A stretch of 49,739 nt of DNA from Nemertoderma westbladi (GCA_032718475.1 JAUCBJ010001225.1:1-49739), one strand, 5' to 3'. Positions 1-10,707 are shown, counted from the first letter of the stretch. Translations and numbers: made by a program. Notes: generated by a model not told the origin, from the sequence alone.

Positions 1-401
1 AATGTTGTTGATCTATTGTTGATCTACTTGGTCGAAATCCATTTTGGCTCTTATGCAGTAGTTTCTCTATGTGAGGCCTAATCCTATATAGAATCATTTT
101 ATTGTATATTTTGGCAGCTACCACAAGCAGACAGATCCCACGATAGTTTGTTGGTATGCCGAGGTCTTCTTTCTTGGGGAGAGGCTTTAGTTGACCTTTA
201 GTCCAAATTGGTGGTAGCTTTTCCCCTTTTAACATCAGGTTGCAAACATTCAATAATGGTCTGTTTAGCACTCCGGTTTTCCATACCTCCGCTGGGATTT
301 CATATAATCCACTCGCTTTATTATTGGACATGCTTTTAATGCTTCTTTGGAGTTCGGCAGGTGTGAAGTCCCCTGTTTCTATAGGTAGTGTCTTCTCATA
401 T
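1..401 (-). mobile_element. Non-LTR retrotransposon (RTE-like), outer copy, RT fingers region
   Basis: Read on the minus strand this encodes a degraded piece of a reverse transcriptase, with readable motifs such as NNKASGL, PLPKK and QNGFRPSRST. It is the inverted counterpart of about 895-1250 in the plus-strand copy. It continues beyond the left end of the window. At 401 it is interrupted by the plus-strand copy and resumes at 2212. Family identity comes from motif recognition; the clade (RTE-like) is an inference. Confidence 0.8.
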
Positions 402-2211
402 CAGAATATACCAGAATACATACAAACACACATACAGAATACAGTACATAGATACCAGAATATAATAACAGCCCACAAGGAATCAGCTAAGAGGCATATC
501 CCCTAGAAACCCAAACGAATACAGTATGTGCCATGGCAAAACTCTGAGGTTACTTGTAAGAGAGAAGATCCTGATAGCCTACAAAGTTAAAACCGAACAA
601 CCAACAACCGAAAACATTAACAAAGTTGAGAAAGCTAAGGACGATCTTAAATTGGCCTACAACATCAGCCAGGAAAAGTACATACAGGATAAAACTGAAG
701 CAATTACAACTGCTCACATTTAGCAACAATCAAGACTTACCTGGCAAACTGTAAATGAGGTATCTGTTCGGAAAAGTTGTGCAAAGGGGCGCCTCAAAGC
801 CGATAGTCCTGAAGAACGTGTTGGGAAGTGGAAAAACCACTTCAGCAACTTGCTTGGGCAGCCACCAAACATACAGCCTACAAGGGCAGCCTACAAGGAA
901 AATATATGACAAGACACCACCTATAGAAACAGGGGACTTCACACCTGCCGAACTCCAAAGAAGCATTAAAAGTACGTCCAATAATAAAGCGAGTGGATTA
1001 GATGAAATCCCAGCGGAGGTATGGAAAACCGGAGTGCTAAACAGACCATTATTGAATGTTTGCAACCGGATGTTAAAAAGGGGAAAAGCCACCACCAATT
1101 TGGACTAAAGGTCAACTAAAGCCTCTCCCCCAAGAAAGGAGACCTCGGCATACCAACAAACTATCATGGAATCTGTCTGCTTGTGGTAGCTGCCAAAATA
1201 TACAATAAAATGATTCTATATAGGATTAGGCCTCACATAGAGAAACTAATTCAAAGAATCCCCCCGCAGTCATGACTTTTGTGGACTTCAAGAAGGCATT
1301 CGACTCGATCCATAGAGGTAAAATGCTTGAAATCCTAAGAGCTTATGGAATACCAGAAGTAATTGTTGCTGGCATTGGATTGTTATATTGTGACACAGAA
1401 GCGCAGGTACTCTCACCAGATGGTGAAACTGAGTATTTCTCAATCCTGGCTGGCGTACTGCAAGGTGACACATTAGCACCATTACTATTTGTAATTGTGC
1501 TGGAATACGCAATGAGGACGGCCACAACGGGGGAAGATCTGGGATTCACACTTCAAGAACGCAGAAGTAGTAGATATCTGGCAACTACAGTCACAGACAC
1601 CGACTTTGCGGATCACATCGCCCTGCTCTCTAATACGCTAGCAGATGCACAGCTTCTACTAAATAAAGTGGAGAGGGCTGCTAAGGAGGTTGGATTGCAT
1701 ATAAATGCTACAAAGACCGAATTCATGACCTTTAATGTTGATGGAAACTTGACAACCATTGATAATAATCAACTAAGGAAGGTCGATGACTTCCAGTACC
1801 TTGGATCATGGATAGAGAGTAGCAAAAAGGACATAGAAGTTAGGAAAGCAAAGGAGTTCGCAAAGCAGCTCTATCAAAAATGGATACCATCTGGAAATCA
1901 GATCTCTCAAGGTACCTGAAGACTAAGTTCTTTCGAGCCACAGTGGAAAGTGTATTTTTATACGGGGGTGAGACCTGGACACTGACTAAATCACTTGAAC
2001 AACGAATTGATCATACCAGGTCATACCAGATCTACTTCTCTGGCAACCAACTCATGGAAAGCGTAGTCGTGGACGACCGGCTATAACATATATAGATCAA
2101 CTTGAATGGGATACTGAACTAGGGAAAAACGAAATTGCGACAACTATGGAGAATCGGGAAGCCTGGAAGGATCTCATTTCCACTGTCCGAGTTCGCTCGA
2201 CCTAGTAGTAG
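402..2211 (+). mobile_element. Nested 5'-truncated non-LTR retrotransposon (RTE-like), defective
   Basis: The copy has lost any endonuclease. From about 526 it shows the linker before RT, then RT motifs: NNKASGLDEIPAEVWK near 980-1030, the catalytic block VDFKKAFDSIHR at 1275-1310, GVLQGDTLAPLLF near 1450-1490, and FADHIALLS where FADD is expected near 1605. The C-terminal end ENREAWKDLIST sits at about 2150-2195. It is broken by a deletion near 1250 that joins the HIEKL region to PAVMTFVDF, by a frameshift near 1880-1915 and by a deletion near 2025-2060. The stop codon TAG is the first unit of the (TAG)n tail. The direct repeat TCTCATAT at 394-401 and 2212-2219 is the target-site duplication. 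It lies in a downstream intron of the GABA-B receptor gene, if that gene continues leftward. Confidence 0.88.
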
Positions 2212-2237
2212 TCTCATATATTTTCCTTGTAGGGCTG
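2212..2237 (-). mobile_element. Remainder of the outer retrotransposon copy
   Basis: The bases TCATATATTTTCCTTGTAGG resume the minus-strand copy exactly where it stopped at 401. Removing the nested element and one TCTCATAT restores colinearity with the reverse complement of about 889-912. Similarity fades after about 2237. Confidence 0.7.
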
Positions 2238-2749
2238 ACAATTAGGTTGAACGAGCTGTATGCCTCGTAGTTGATCATGCCGTTTCTCCACTTTTTGTTT
2301 ACAAGGTTACAACCCCAGTTGTGCTTTGGTTCCATTAGGGTCACTAATGTTAACTAATGTCAACTAAATTACCACTAAATTATATTAATTATCACTATAA
2401 TGTATTTAGTCAATACTAAAATATATTCATTGTCACTAAATAAGGGAAAGAAGCACGTACCAGAGGCACGTTATTATAACCAAAACAATAAACGAAATTC
2501 AATAGGTCACGAACGAAAATCACAGGTTACAATTTTTGAGGATGTTCGCCGCTCCTGTGGTGTAACATGGCCTTTAGCGGGATCTAAGGTCGTTCTACCA
2601 CCCACCAATATCTACGCTCACTAAATAATATGCGGCTAATCAATCATACATTAATACATTGCAACAAACTAATAGTCATTGTAATATTAATAAAACGGGT
2701 GTTTAACGGTGAGGGCGTTTAAGATGTATATATTTAATGTTTCACTCAC
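2238..2749. other. Intron (GABA-B receptor), no exon seen
   Basis: This is AT-rich intronic sequence downstream of receptor exon 3. It holds one dispersed repeat copy and degenerate ACTAAATTA-type repeats. I looked on the minus strand for the exon carrying TM5-TM7 and found none, so it should lie left of the window. Confidence 0.5.
2443..2535 (+). repeat. Dispersed repeat, copy 1 (TAACCAAAACAATAAAC core)
   Basis: This copy has GGGAAAGAAGC, then GGCACGTTATTATAACC, AAAACAATAAACGA and CACAGGTTACA. The same ordered blocks recur at 8170-8238 (minus), 9784-9873, 23089-23167 and 46455-46545 (minus). No coding capacity is seen. Confidence 0.7.
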
Positions 2750-4412
2750 CCATCCAAATTCTCGATTTATCCGATTCGCACAACTCCATCAACGGATGAA
2801 CCTCAACATCGTCCTCCGGTGCGTAGGACGGGAGTGATAGAACCCCGCGGGTGGTGGGATACATCTGGGCCCAGAGTGTGAGAACAACCAGATCGAGGCA
2901 GACGAACCCCAGGACTACGCAATGCAGGTGCCATGGTCGGATCACACGCGTCTGCTTCTTGTCGCTAGTCGTAAACAGGTAGATGCACCAGATCTTAGCG
3001 AACATAGACCCGTAAGACAAACTAAAACCAATGCTAATCAACCACTTGTTGATGCTGCAAAGGTATTTGAAAAGATTTTCACTCAATACAATGACGTTGT
3101 TATCAATACCAAGAGTGAAAACACTAGCTAGGCTAATTATACAACCTAGAAGCATAAGATTATTGACACTAGCATGGGATAGCAAAATGTATTTCCTTCT
3201 GTTGTGGACAACATTGAATGCCAGGAATGCGATTGCTGTGACTATTCCGATGCTAGCTAGACTGCACATACCCACATACAGCTGCTTGTCAATGCTAACG
3301 AATATCTGTTTGATAACTTTACTGTCTTTAGGAACTGGTTTGAATGATACATTTGCCCCTGTTTGATTCCACAGAATGGCTTTGTCGTTCCACTGCAGGG
3401 AAACTCCTTCTTTAAACTCGTATGTTCCTATTTGCACGTACATACCGTTTATCATTTGTTCTATTGTTGTCGAGGCCTTCCGATCACCAGTTTTTGTAAA
3501 TTCAACCTCCCCTGATATGCCGGAAAATTTAATATTTTCCAATGATTTTTTCAATGATTTATAATATTTTTCGTCGCTGTAATCGAAATTTTCAAGTTGT
3601 AAGTCTTTACTCGTGGAATTAAGTGCCATCGCTATGGCGTAAATGGCATCAAATGCCAAAGGGGCTTCTGGCCAACCCCCAGCATCTTCTTTGCCCAAAA
3701 TCTTCTTCAAACGTTCTCTAAACTGATTGGGAGTGACGCCGGAATAAGTAATGAAGTCGCCCCTGGGGTCTATCATCTGTATCTCAGTGGTAAGATGACC
3801 CTCCACTGCCACTCGCATCTCATCCACAGTGCAGTCCACATCTCCGACTTTTGTGTACCAGTTATCTGGGTAGAACCCCAACAGGATCCACACGTATTTG
3901 TCACCATACAGACCTTGTTTGTAAGCCTCGCAGAAAACCTGCCGTGCTACAGTCTCATAGAACAATCCGATTATAATCCGCGCGTTTTTCGCTTTAAGAT
4001 TTGAGAGTGCAGTTGATGGGTCAGATTGAAACAATTGTCGAGTTATTTCTGTTATTTGAAGTTTTTTTAACGTTTCAAAATCATCGAAAAGTCCTTCTAT
4101 TTGCTTCTCAAACAATTCCTCATATTGTACTAGTGTCGCTACCTTTTTCCAGCGAAATTTTTTAAATATTTCGATTCTTGCGGGGTTGTGGAGCAAGCCG
4201 ACAGGATGTGTTCGGAAGAATGTAGGGAACCTCGTGTTATTGGACAGGGCTGGCGAGCTGGAGCCGTAAGATACCATTAGAAGCTTCCAGTAAACCACAG
4301 CCTCGGCGACAGTTGTAGAAACTGTAGAACAACCGGGTCCCAACAACATTATCTTTGTTGGTTTGTTGTAGATGAGCTCGTATAGGATCTTAAATCCAAG
4401 ACCGGCGCTGCA
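2750..4412 (-). CDS. GABBR1: GABA-B receptor subunit 1-like, coding exon 3 (Venus-flytrap to TM4)
   Basis: This exon holds residues 87-640 of the receptor, plus one base of the next codon. It starts after a TTCCAG acceptor and ends at ATGG|GTGAGT. It encodes most of the extracellular GABA-binding domain, with family motifs GCSTVSTTVAEA, SYGSSSPALS, FPTFFRTHP and ARIIIGLFYET. TM1 (about 464-487), TM2 (501-520), TM3 (537-563) and TM4 (582-604) follow, then the start of extracellular loop 2. TM5-TM7 and the C-terminal tail are missing because the gene runs off to the left. By alignment from memory to mammalian GABBR1, agonist-contact residues are kept at S115, G136, S138, H155, Y238 and E335, while the position of human W278 is Phe (F266). 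Known role of the family: obligate-dimer Gi/o-coupled receptor in the plasma membrane. Subunit 1 fits better than subunit 2 because the ligand contacts are present. Confidence 0.92.
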
Positions 4413-4761
4413 CTGGAATAGTAAACAATTAAAACTGGTTGTAAAACGAATGAATTTCGATTTGAAATTGAAACTATATTACAACCAGCGTGGTATTGGT
4501 TTATTATATAGTATAATAAAATTTATCAGTTGGTGTCAACGTACTTTTCAGACAGAACTGAGTCTTCAGAACTGAATCCAACCCTTTTACTATACACCCA
4601 ACTGCGGAACCCATCATCCCATCATGACGTCCTACCCACCTACATTATTTTCCCAGTGGCCTGGCTACTCTCGGTAAATAAAATATCTCGAGTATAATAG
4701 TGAAAATAATGTTCTACATTATTTACCATGCAATAACTAATTATTATCCAATACAACTAAC
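4413..4761 (-). other. Intron 2 of the GABA-B receptor gene
   Basis: The donor is GAG|GTTAGT at the left edge of exon 2 and the acceptor is the CAG before exon 3. About 4652-4744 resembles 6301-6392 (shared CTCGGTAAATAAAAT and CTCGAG blocks), a diverged dispersed repeat. Confidence 0.7.
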
Positions 4762-4880
4762 CTCAGTATTGTGCATTTGTAGCTCCAATCTGTAGTCGGG
4801 CAATAAATCTTTTCTCTCGTTAACTAAATCCAAAGCCATCTCCGATGCAGGTTTACAAGCCACACCCCCTTCCCAAGATC
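4762..4880 (-). CDS. GABBR1: GABA-B receptor subunit 1-like, coding exon 2
   Basis: The exon is 119 bp, flanked by a CTAG acceptor and a GAG|GTTAGT donor. It encodes about 40 residues of lobe 1: SWEGGVACKPASEMALD, then VNERKDLLPDY. This matches the conserved GABBR block with WPGG, ACxPA and DILPDY. W49 corresponds to human W65, a GABA contact. Splice phases (1 in, 0 out) agree with exons 1 and 3, which strongly supports the model. Confidence 0.9.
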
Positions 4881-4898
4881 CTAGAAAATGATATTGTT

Positions 4899-4912
4899 GT
4901 TGTTATGGTAAC
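4899..4912. promoter_or_regulatory. X-box-like palindromic motif
   Basis: GTTGTTATGGTAAC has the form of an RFX X-box (two GTTRCC-type half sites in inverted orientation). It lies just beyond the 5' side of exon 2 in intron 1. It is a motif match only. Confidence 0.25.
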
Positions 4913-5390
4913 TGATCATTCAGGATATCGAATCGCATATATCGGTTAAATAAGGGTAGAGCAATTATTATTGTTTTATTTTATTTATTCATTCCTATTA
5001 AAGTGGAGACTGGAGATGGAGTGAGAAACCCTAATTAAATGAATGGGGCTGTTTGTTAAAATATCCCAATATTTGGTCTACAATGCCTGTTTGTGTAGTC
5101 AGTATGTGCTGTATTTTTGTGGATAATCATCATAGTCTTGCATGGCCGGGGAATTAATACCGGCCCTATTAATATAATACCGACAATATTAAAATTGCAA
5201 CATAATGTAACTTAGTAGTTCATCATGTGACACATGGCAATATTTCGAATCGCAACAAATTTATATCCCACTAAAAATAATCCTTCACCAAAAATTATTA
5301 TTCTCCACTATTTACAGTATAAATATATTTCCACTAAAAATAATAATTTTTAATTTTTTCTATTTAGGTCCTATATTTTTTATCCATCAA

Positions 5391-5432
5391 ATGACGTCAT
5401 AATTTATGGTCGACCATAAATTATGACCTCAT
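5391..5432. repeat. Near-perfect 42-bp palindrome
   Basis: Bases 5396-5427 are a perfect 32-bp inverted repeat centred between 5411 and 5412 (GGTC|GACC). Four further base pairs on each side also pair after one mismatch. The left edge carries ATGACGTCAT, a CRE-like octamer in context. Confidence 0.9.
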
Positions 5433-5487
5433 GGAGAACTTCTAGAAAATAAAAAATAATTAATTGGCAAAGATCATCCACGGTATA

Positions 5488-5515
5488 CTACTACTACTAG
5501 GTCGAGCGAACTCGG
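5488..5515 (-). mobile_element. 28-bp extreme 5'-truncated retrotransposon insertion
   Basis: The insert read on the minus strand is the last 16 coding bases of the retrotransposon at 402-2211 (CCGAGTTCGCTCGACC) followed by four TAG units. It is flanked by a perfect 14-bp duplication, TCATCCACGGTATA, at 5474-5487 and 5516-5529. Confidence 0.88.
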
Positions 5516-6300
5516 TCATCCACGGTATAATTAACTAAAATCATTTAAATTGTAAATCACTTTCCACTAAACTTATTCAATTGCCACTCTAATTTACGTA
5601 TAATTGTACCTAAAAAATTCCTCACTTAGTGATTAATTTAATATATTATTATTTTTTAATAATCTAAAGGGAGATTGTGAAATATGTTTTATTCTTAAAT
5701 TGCTACTTTTTCGCTCGAATTTAGACTAACATCGGAAGACAAAGTTGCACTTTTTCCCTAGGGGAAAAAGTAACACAAAGGATTGCATTGATTTTACTTC
5801 TTTTCCCGGCGAAAAAAAGTAAATTAAAATATTTTTGGTGGAATAATTTCTTAAATTTTATTAAATGTATACAAAAAGAGCATTGACGTAGAAAAGGTTT
5901 GCAGGAAATTTGAGCAAAATCCATGCATGCACTCACAAGTTATGGCAACTTTAGTGTCTACGCGGCGTACTCCAAAACGGAACTCAATATCCAATATTGG
6001 TTTCTGTATGTTGTTAAGTGGCTCTCTAGTTACGTAGTAAATATTCTAGAACACTAAATTATTTAACATTGAGTAAAGGCAGCATCAGTAGTTGAATAGT
6101 ACAATAAATTGAATCGTATTAACTATGGAAGCAATATAGTAAAATAATAGTTCAATTTATTTTGTCACACTATATCGCTGTACGTTTTATTAAATAATTA
6201 AGCAACAAAAAAAGTACAAATTTTAAGAATAAAATTACGTATTACATGGGGAAAAAACATAGGACAATTTTTTTTCAATATTCTCCCGACCCGACCCTTT

Positions 6301-6392
6301 ATTAACCTCGCTGGCGCTCGGTAAATAAAATGCCTCGAGAATAATGAAAAAAAAGTTCTCCTTTTTTTCCCATGTAATAAATAATTATTTTT
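6301..6392 (+). repeat. Diverged dispersed repeat, pair of 4652-4744
   Basis: It shares CTCGGTAAATAAAAT, CTCGAG, ATAATG and CCATG(T/C)AATAA blocks in the same order with 4652-4744. The pair is probably two old copies of an unclassified transposable element. Confidence 0.5.
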
Positions 6393-7138
6393 AACTAGAG
6401 CGCGATAATTATCGACTGTAGACGTGTATGTAGAGCGCTCTACTAAATTAACTACCGTAGAGCGCTCGTGGCTATACATACAGTAGGTTACAGTAGACAA
6501 TAAATTTTTATAAATTTCAGATTTTATACAGTGATTTTGTAGAGGTTATGGTTGTTGTGAATTTTGAGAATTGTTAGATTATTATTTTGGTTAGAGTTAG
6601 TTGGTTGCGCCTCAACCCCAATTAAAAATTTAAAACTGCCAAGTAACCCTAACCCTAAGTCACAATCTAAGAAATTTACAAATTTCAGGGGACTATTTCC
6701 CTAATGGAAGTTAAATTAAAAAAAACAATTTTATCTCTTTTTTTAGTTTGATAGCAGGGCTTTCATGTGGTGACATCAGCTTTCTCCATTGAATGATTTT
6801 TTCAACCACAAAACAGCACTTTTCAACAACATAATTTATGTCTGATATTCGTGACTCTCTGAAAAAACAACCTTGTTCTCCGATAGCCGAATTTGACTTT
6901 TTTCATCACTGAATTCTCTACTACTTTTTCATTATTCCTCAATTGTTGTCTACAATATTTGATTCCTAAAATATAGCCTGAACATACTAAAACCCCCATA
7001 AATTTTTCAAAAAACCTCATTTTGGGCTAAAATTTCATAGAAGATAGCCTATGTACATATCTTGGTCCATTTTGCCAAAGTCCTGGTCTGCGAACTTCAA
7101 CCCAGGTGGTATTACAGATCCTTAACCCTGTTAAACCC

Positions 7139-7154
7139 GGGGGGGGGGGGGGGG
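7139..7154 (+). repeat. Homopolymer G tract (16)
   Basis: An uninterrupted run of 16 G in AT-rich intron sequence. Confidence 0.95.
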
Positions 7155-7534
7155 TCAATATAACACCTCGCGGTTTTTTTTGTTATAACTCTGCAAAAAA
7201 CACAGCTGGGAATCTATTTTACGATTTTTCCTAAAAATATACTGCCTTCCTAATAATTGAAAATGGTTTTTAAAAATATTGGGAACTTTTCGAGTTCTTG
7301 CTTCATTTGATTTCATCGATGCTTCATTTGTTTTGAGACGTTTTTTGAAATTACATTCTTTTTTTAATTCATCAAATACGATATCTTTGAGTTACACTAC
7401 GCCTGTTTTTTCGTGTTCGCAATCAGATGGAATATATACGATTTCCACCAGGCATATCAAACTTGTATTTTTCGGTGCTGTGTGCAAAATTTGATGCCAG
7501 CACAAATTTTGAAAATCCATTCAATTGATTGTGA

Positions 7535-7597
7535 CAACTTATTTCTCGCAATTTGAGGTTTATCCCCCATAAACCTCATATTGCGAGAAATAAGTTG
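7535..7597. repeat. Foldback hairpin, 29-bp stem, 5-nt loop
   Basis: The arms 7535-7563 and 7569-7597 pair over 29 bp with a single mismatch around a CCCCC loop. Outer sequence (CCATTCAATT and AATTCAATGG) extends the symmetry imperfectly. Related single arms (CTTGCGTTATACGGGTTT, CTTGCGTTATGTGGGTTC) recur near 7715 and 7850, so this is part of a longer diverged repeat. Confidence 0.85.
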
Positions 7598-8065
7598 AGA
7601 ATTCAATGGAATAAATAATTACATCACTAGACATCTCAAGCTTGCATTTTGTGAAAGTTGTCAAAAAAATTTGAAACCCATTAAATATATCAATTCATTG
7701 TGTCACGTTTTTACTTGCGTTATACGGGTTTGTGAGGGTTCTACTGTAAATTCAATGGAATATTAAAAAATTGCATAAGAGTTCTTTTTCGGCGGTGAGT
7801 GAAAATTTTTGAAAATAAGCAAATTTGATCAATAAATAGTAACATCTTGTTTCTTGCGTTATGTGGGTTCATGTGGGTCCTGAATCCGATTGAATCAATA
7901 AAAACAGCACTGGACAGCGAAATTTGGTACTTAATAGTAGCACACAAATGTGGCATTTTACGCAGAAAAATACGAGTCGCAGCGATTTGGAAATTTAGAA
8001 ATGTATTCTATTAGAATCAGCGCCCGAGAAAACCTGAAAAGGTGAATTTATAGCATCAAATGAGC

Positions 8066-8135
8066 AGATGGGGGGTGGGGGGGAACTGGACGCAATAAAA
8101 ATTAATCCCTCTCCAGGACGCAAATAATAGCTGAT
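8066..8135 (+). repeat. Diverged dispersed repeat, pair of 44767-44850
   Basis: GGGGGGTGGG, GACGCAATAAAAATTAA, CTCCAGG and ACGCAAATAA occur in the same order near 44767-44850. The element is unclassified. Confidence 0.45.
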
Positions 8136-8169
8136 TAGTCTAAAATTTACTCTAAAAATAAAACTTTAA

Positions 8170-8238
8170 CCTGTTCTATTGTGTTTAGTTTATTGTTTTG
8201 GTTAAAATAACGTGCCACTGTTACCTGCTCCTTTCCCT
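8170..8238 (-). repeat. Dispersed repeat, copy 2
   Basis: On the minus strand it reads GGGAAAGGAGCAGGTAACAG, GGCACGTTATTTTAACC, AAAACAATAAAC, nearly the same as copy 1 at 2443-2535. Confidence 0.75.
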
Positions 8239-8527
8239 AAATTGCGAATTTAACATTGAGGCGGGATATTAATTCGTGTTTAAACTGAAATGTGCTGGTT
8301 ACTTATATTTTTATTTTTTTAGGACTAAAACTGTCATTTATAGAAATCCGATCATTTTTAAATATCCTCCAATGGATTCAGCGCTCCAGAAAACCTGTAT
8401 TGAAAAAAGATTAGCTGAAAATTGTAACTTGTTGTTCTCAAATGTTTTGAAAAATTGTTCACTACTTTAAATTTGGGTGAAACCTACGTACAGACAAAAA
8501 ATCTGATTTTTTCATTAAAATTTTAGA

Positions 8528-8552
8528 GGGGGGGGGGGGGGGGGGGGGGGGG
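8528..8552 (+). repeat. Homopolymer G tract (25)
   Basis: An uninterrupted run of 25 G. It could form intramolecular G-quadruplexes and is error-prone in assemblies. Confidence 0.95.
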
Positions 8553-8993
8553 AATTTGACCCCCACCACCCGGATTTTGTACAACATAGCCCGGTACTAC
8601 TGTATTCGGGTTAAACATGATATATTTTAAAGATAAATGCCTGAAAACTTTGAAAAAAACCGACCTGCACAAAAAGTGCCATATTTTTTCGAACAAAAGG
8701 GTTTAGGACTACATCATTTTAAAAGATCACAAATCATTGTGTTAAAGTTCAGAATAGTAGGCCTAGCTTTATAAATAAAAAAATAGATTTGGGGTAATGG
8801 GACCATTGGTCCCCTTATTAAAAAAAAATAGGCCTACCAATAATTTCTTCATATAAATTAAATTCCGACCGAAATGTGAAAATCTGGTATAGGCCTACTT
8901 CAGATGGGCAATCTTCCCTGTAAGTAGGCCTACAGTAAACCGTACTAAGCGCAAAGCGTATCCGTAACCGTACCTGTATGTAAAACTACTCAC

Positions 8994-9132
8994 CACTTAA
9001 GGGAAACATAGCACCAATATAAAGGACTTTCCGTGTATCATTAACAGTTGTTGTAGTGTTGTTAGGGTCACTCCAACAGAACCCCGTCTGAACCAAAAGG
9101 CAAACAAAAAATAACATATAAATATAACCCAT
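8994..9132 (-). CDS. GABBR1: GABA-B receptor subunit 1-like, first coding exon (signal peptide)
   Basis: The start codon is at 9132 and the exon ends at AGTG|GTGAGT. It encodes 46 residues plus one base. Residues 1-18 are hydrophobic (MGYIYMLFFVCLLVQTGFC), a clear signal peptide with probable cleavage near C19 or W20. A short linker with N-glycosylation sites (NNT, NDT) follows, then KVLYIGAMFPLSG, which is the first beta strand of the Venus-flytrap domain. No sushi domain lies between, so this start resembles the short vertebrate GABBR1b form. Phase 1 at the donor fits exon 2. Confidence 0.9.
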
Positions 9133-9783
9133 CGCGATGCAATTATTTAATGAATATTATTGTTGTAGGCCTAGGTGAATTTCTGCTTAAATATTATTGA
9201 CTTCGCGATTCTCAAATTTCCTTAAAACTAAGAAGGTCTCATTGGGTTGCAGGAGTTTGTCTGACTATGATTTATCATTCCAGCTGGTACTTTGCGTTGC
9301 TTCCCAGCATATCTGCACTGTCAACCAACCTGAGTTGATTAGTTTGCCTTTCCGTTGGGAATGCTCCCTCCCTCCCAACTGCTGCTAGGATACAGTACAA
9401 CCAACCAATTCCGAAGACAATATACGCCAAAATTATTCCTCCTTTACAACTGTTCTTTGCACACTCTAGCGGGTTCATTGGAATCGGAAATAATTGATTG
9501 TATTAGAGTAGTATCTCACTTGGGGACGCTTCAATGCACCCCATCAAAACTATAATATCAGGTAATTAATTATTATATTTACGCTGTGTCGCATTTGTAC
9601 AGTAGGCAGCGTAATAATTATATCACACCACCTGTATATTTAGTTTGCGTCACGAAATTTCATGATATAAACGTCACTGAAGTGACGTGACCTACTGGAC
9701 CATTTTTCAATATTTAAAAGTGACACATCTGGTGCGTAAACGGTATAGGCCTACGCCGTCAATCGTAATTAAATTAATTATTA

Positions 9784-9873
9784 ATTGTGGGAAAGCAACA
9801 AGTTACATTGGAAGGCTTTTCTAACCAAAACAATAAACGAGAGTCAAAGACCACATGTTACAATTTCCGGACT
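9784..9873 (+). repeat. Dispersed repeat, copy 3
   Basis: GTGGGAAAGCAACAAGTTAC, then TTCTAACCAAAACAATAAAC and CCACATGTTACAATTT, in the same order as the other copies. Confidence 0.7.
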
Positions 9874-10555
9874 GCAGTGGTTGTCGGTTGTCGGCGTAGC
9901 GTTTACACACAGACATCTGATACCAACAAAGTCTTGTTGAACTAGTTTAATTCCACATGTATTTAGAGGCCATTCAGTTTCGGTGACACTTGCCACAATT
10001 AGAAGTATTTAGGGCACAAATTCCTAAAATGCTTTTTATACTAGTTTATCATATGCAAGGTTAACTAAAAGATATAAGAGCATTAACAAACTTTTAGTTC
10101 GCAATTTATATTTTTATGTCACTTATACACGTTGTGGGGTCTTCGAGCAGCACGTGTTAAAATGTTCAATGACTGAGCAGCGACTAATTAACAAATTTAT
10201 GAGGGATTCATTGACCAGCTACAGACAGATCAATATTGTAACATATATTTTAGTTTAATGTTTGATTCAATTAAAGGCACAAATTAAAAAGGCTGCAAAT
10301 ATATTGGGGTGAATAATTAAATTAGTCACCCATTAAAAGGTAGCCAATTATAAGTTGCAATCTATATAAATTTTTAAATTCAGTAGTGTGCGTGTGTTGT
10401 GTATTGATTCCGTAGATTTCATGTTGAAATAGCGTTCATTAACTTAATTTCTATTTAATTATTCAGGCATACTAATACCCACTTTAAATTAGTTCGTGTG
10501 TGTTAAGTGTGTAAGATTTGATTGTTTTGGCACGAACCCATTAGGGCACAGAAAC

Positions 10556-10615
10556 TGACGGATTCTTCGCGAATCTCGCAAACGTCGCGAATTTCGCAAA
10601 CGTCGCAAACTTCGG
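10556..10615 (+). repeat. Short CG-rich tandem repeat (TCGCRAAYKTCGCGAA type)
   Basis: TTCGCGAATCTCGCAAACG is followed by TCGCGAATTTCGCAAACG and TCGCAAACTTCGG, about three 17-18-bp units. It is a local CpG-dense patch in AT-rich DNA. Confidence 0.7.
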
Positions 10616-10707
10616 TAATTTTTTCTACAATTTTGACTCCTTAAGCAAAAGTGTCCCGAATGAGTTTTTTAACTTTTATTTCTTTGTGATTTTGATTGCT
10701 TTTTTAT

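Larger units (their letters stand above)
4881..8993 (-). other. Intron 1 of the GABA-B receptor gene (4.1 kb)
   Basis: No further exon is seen. The intron contains a near-perfect palindrome at 5391-5432, a 28-bp retrotransposon tail insertion at 5488-5515, a strong hairpin at 7535-7597, G homopolymers at 7139-7154 and 8528-8552, and one minus-strand dispersed repeat at 8170-8238. Confidence 0.7.

Noticed and set aside
6198-6500. Minus-strand open frame of 100 codons
   Set aside because: It overlaps the diverged dispersed repeat at 6301-6392 inside intron 1 of the receptor gene; no domain is seen.
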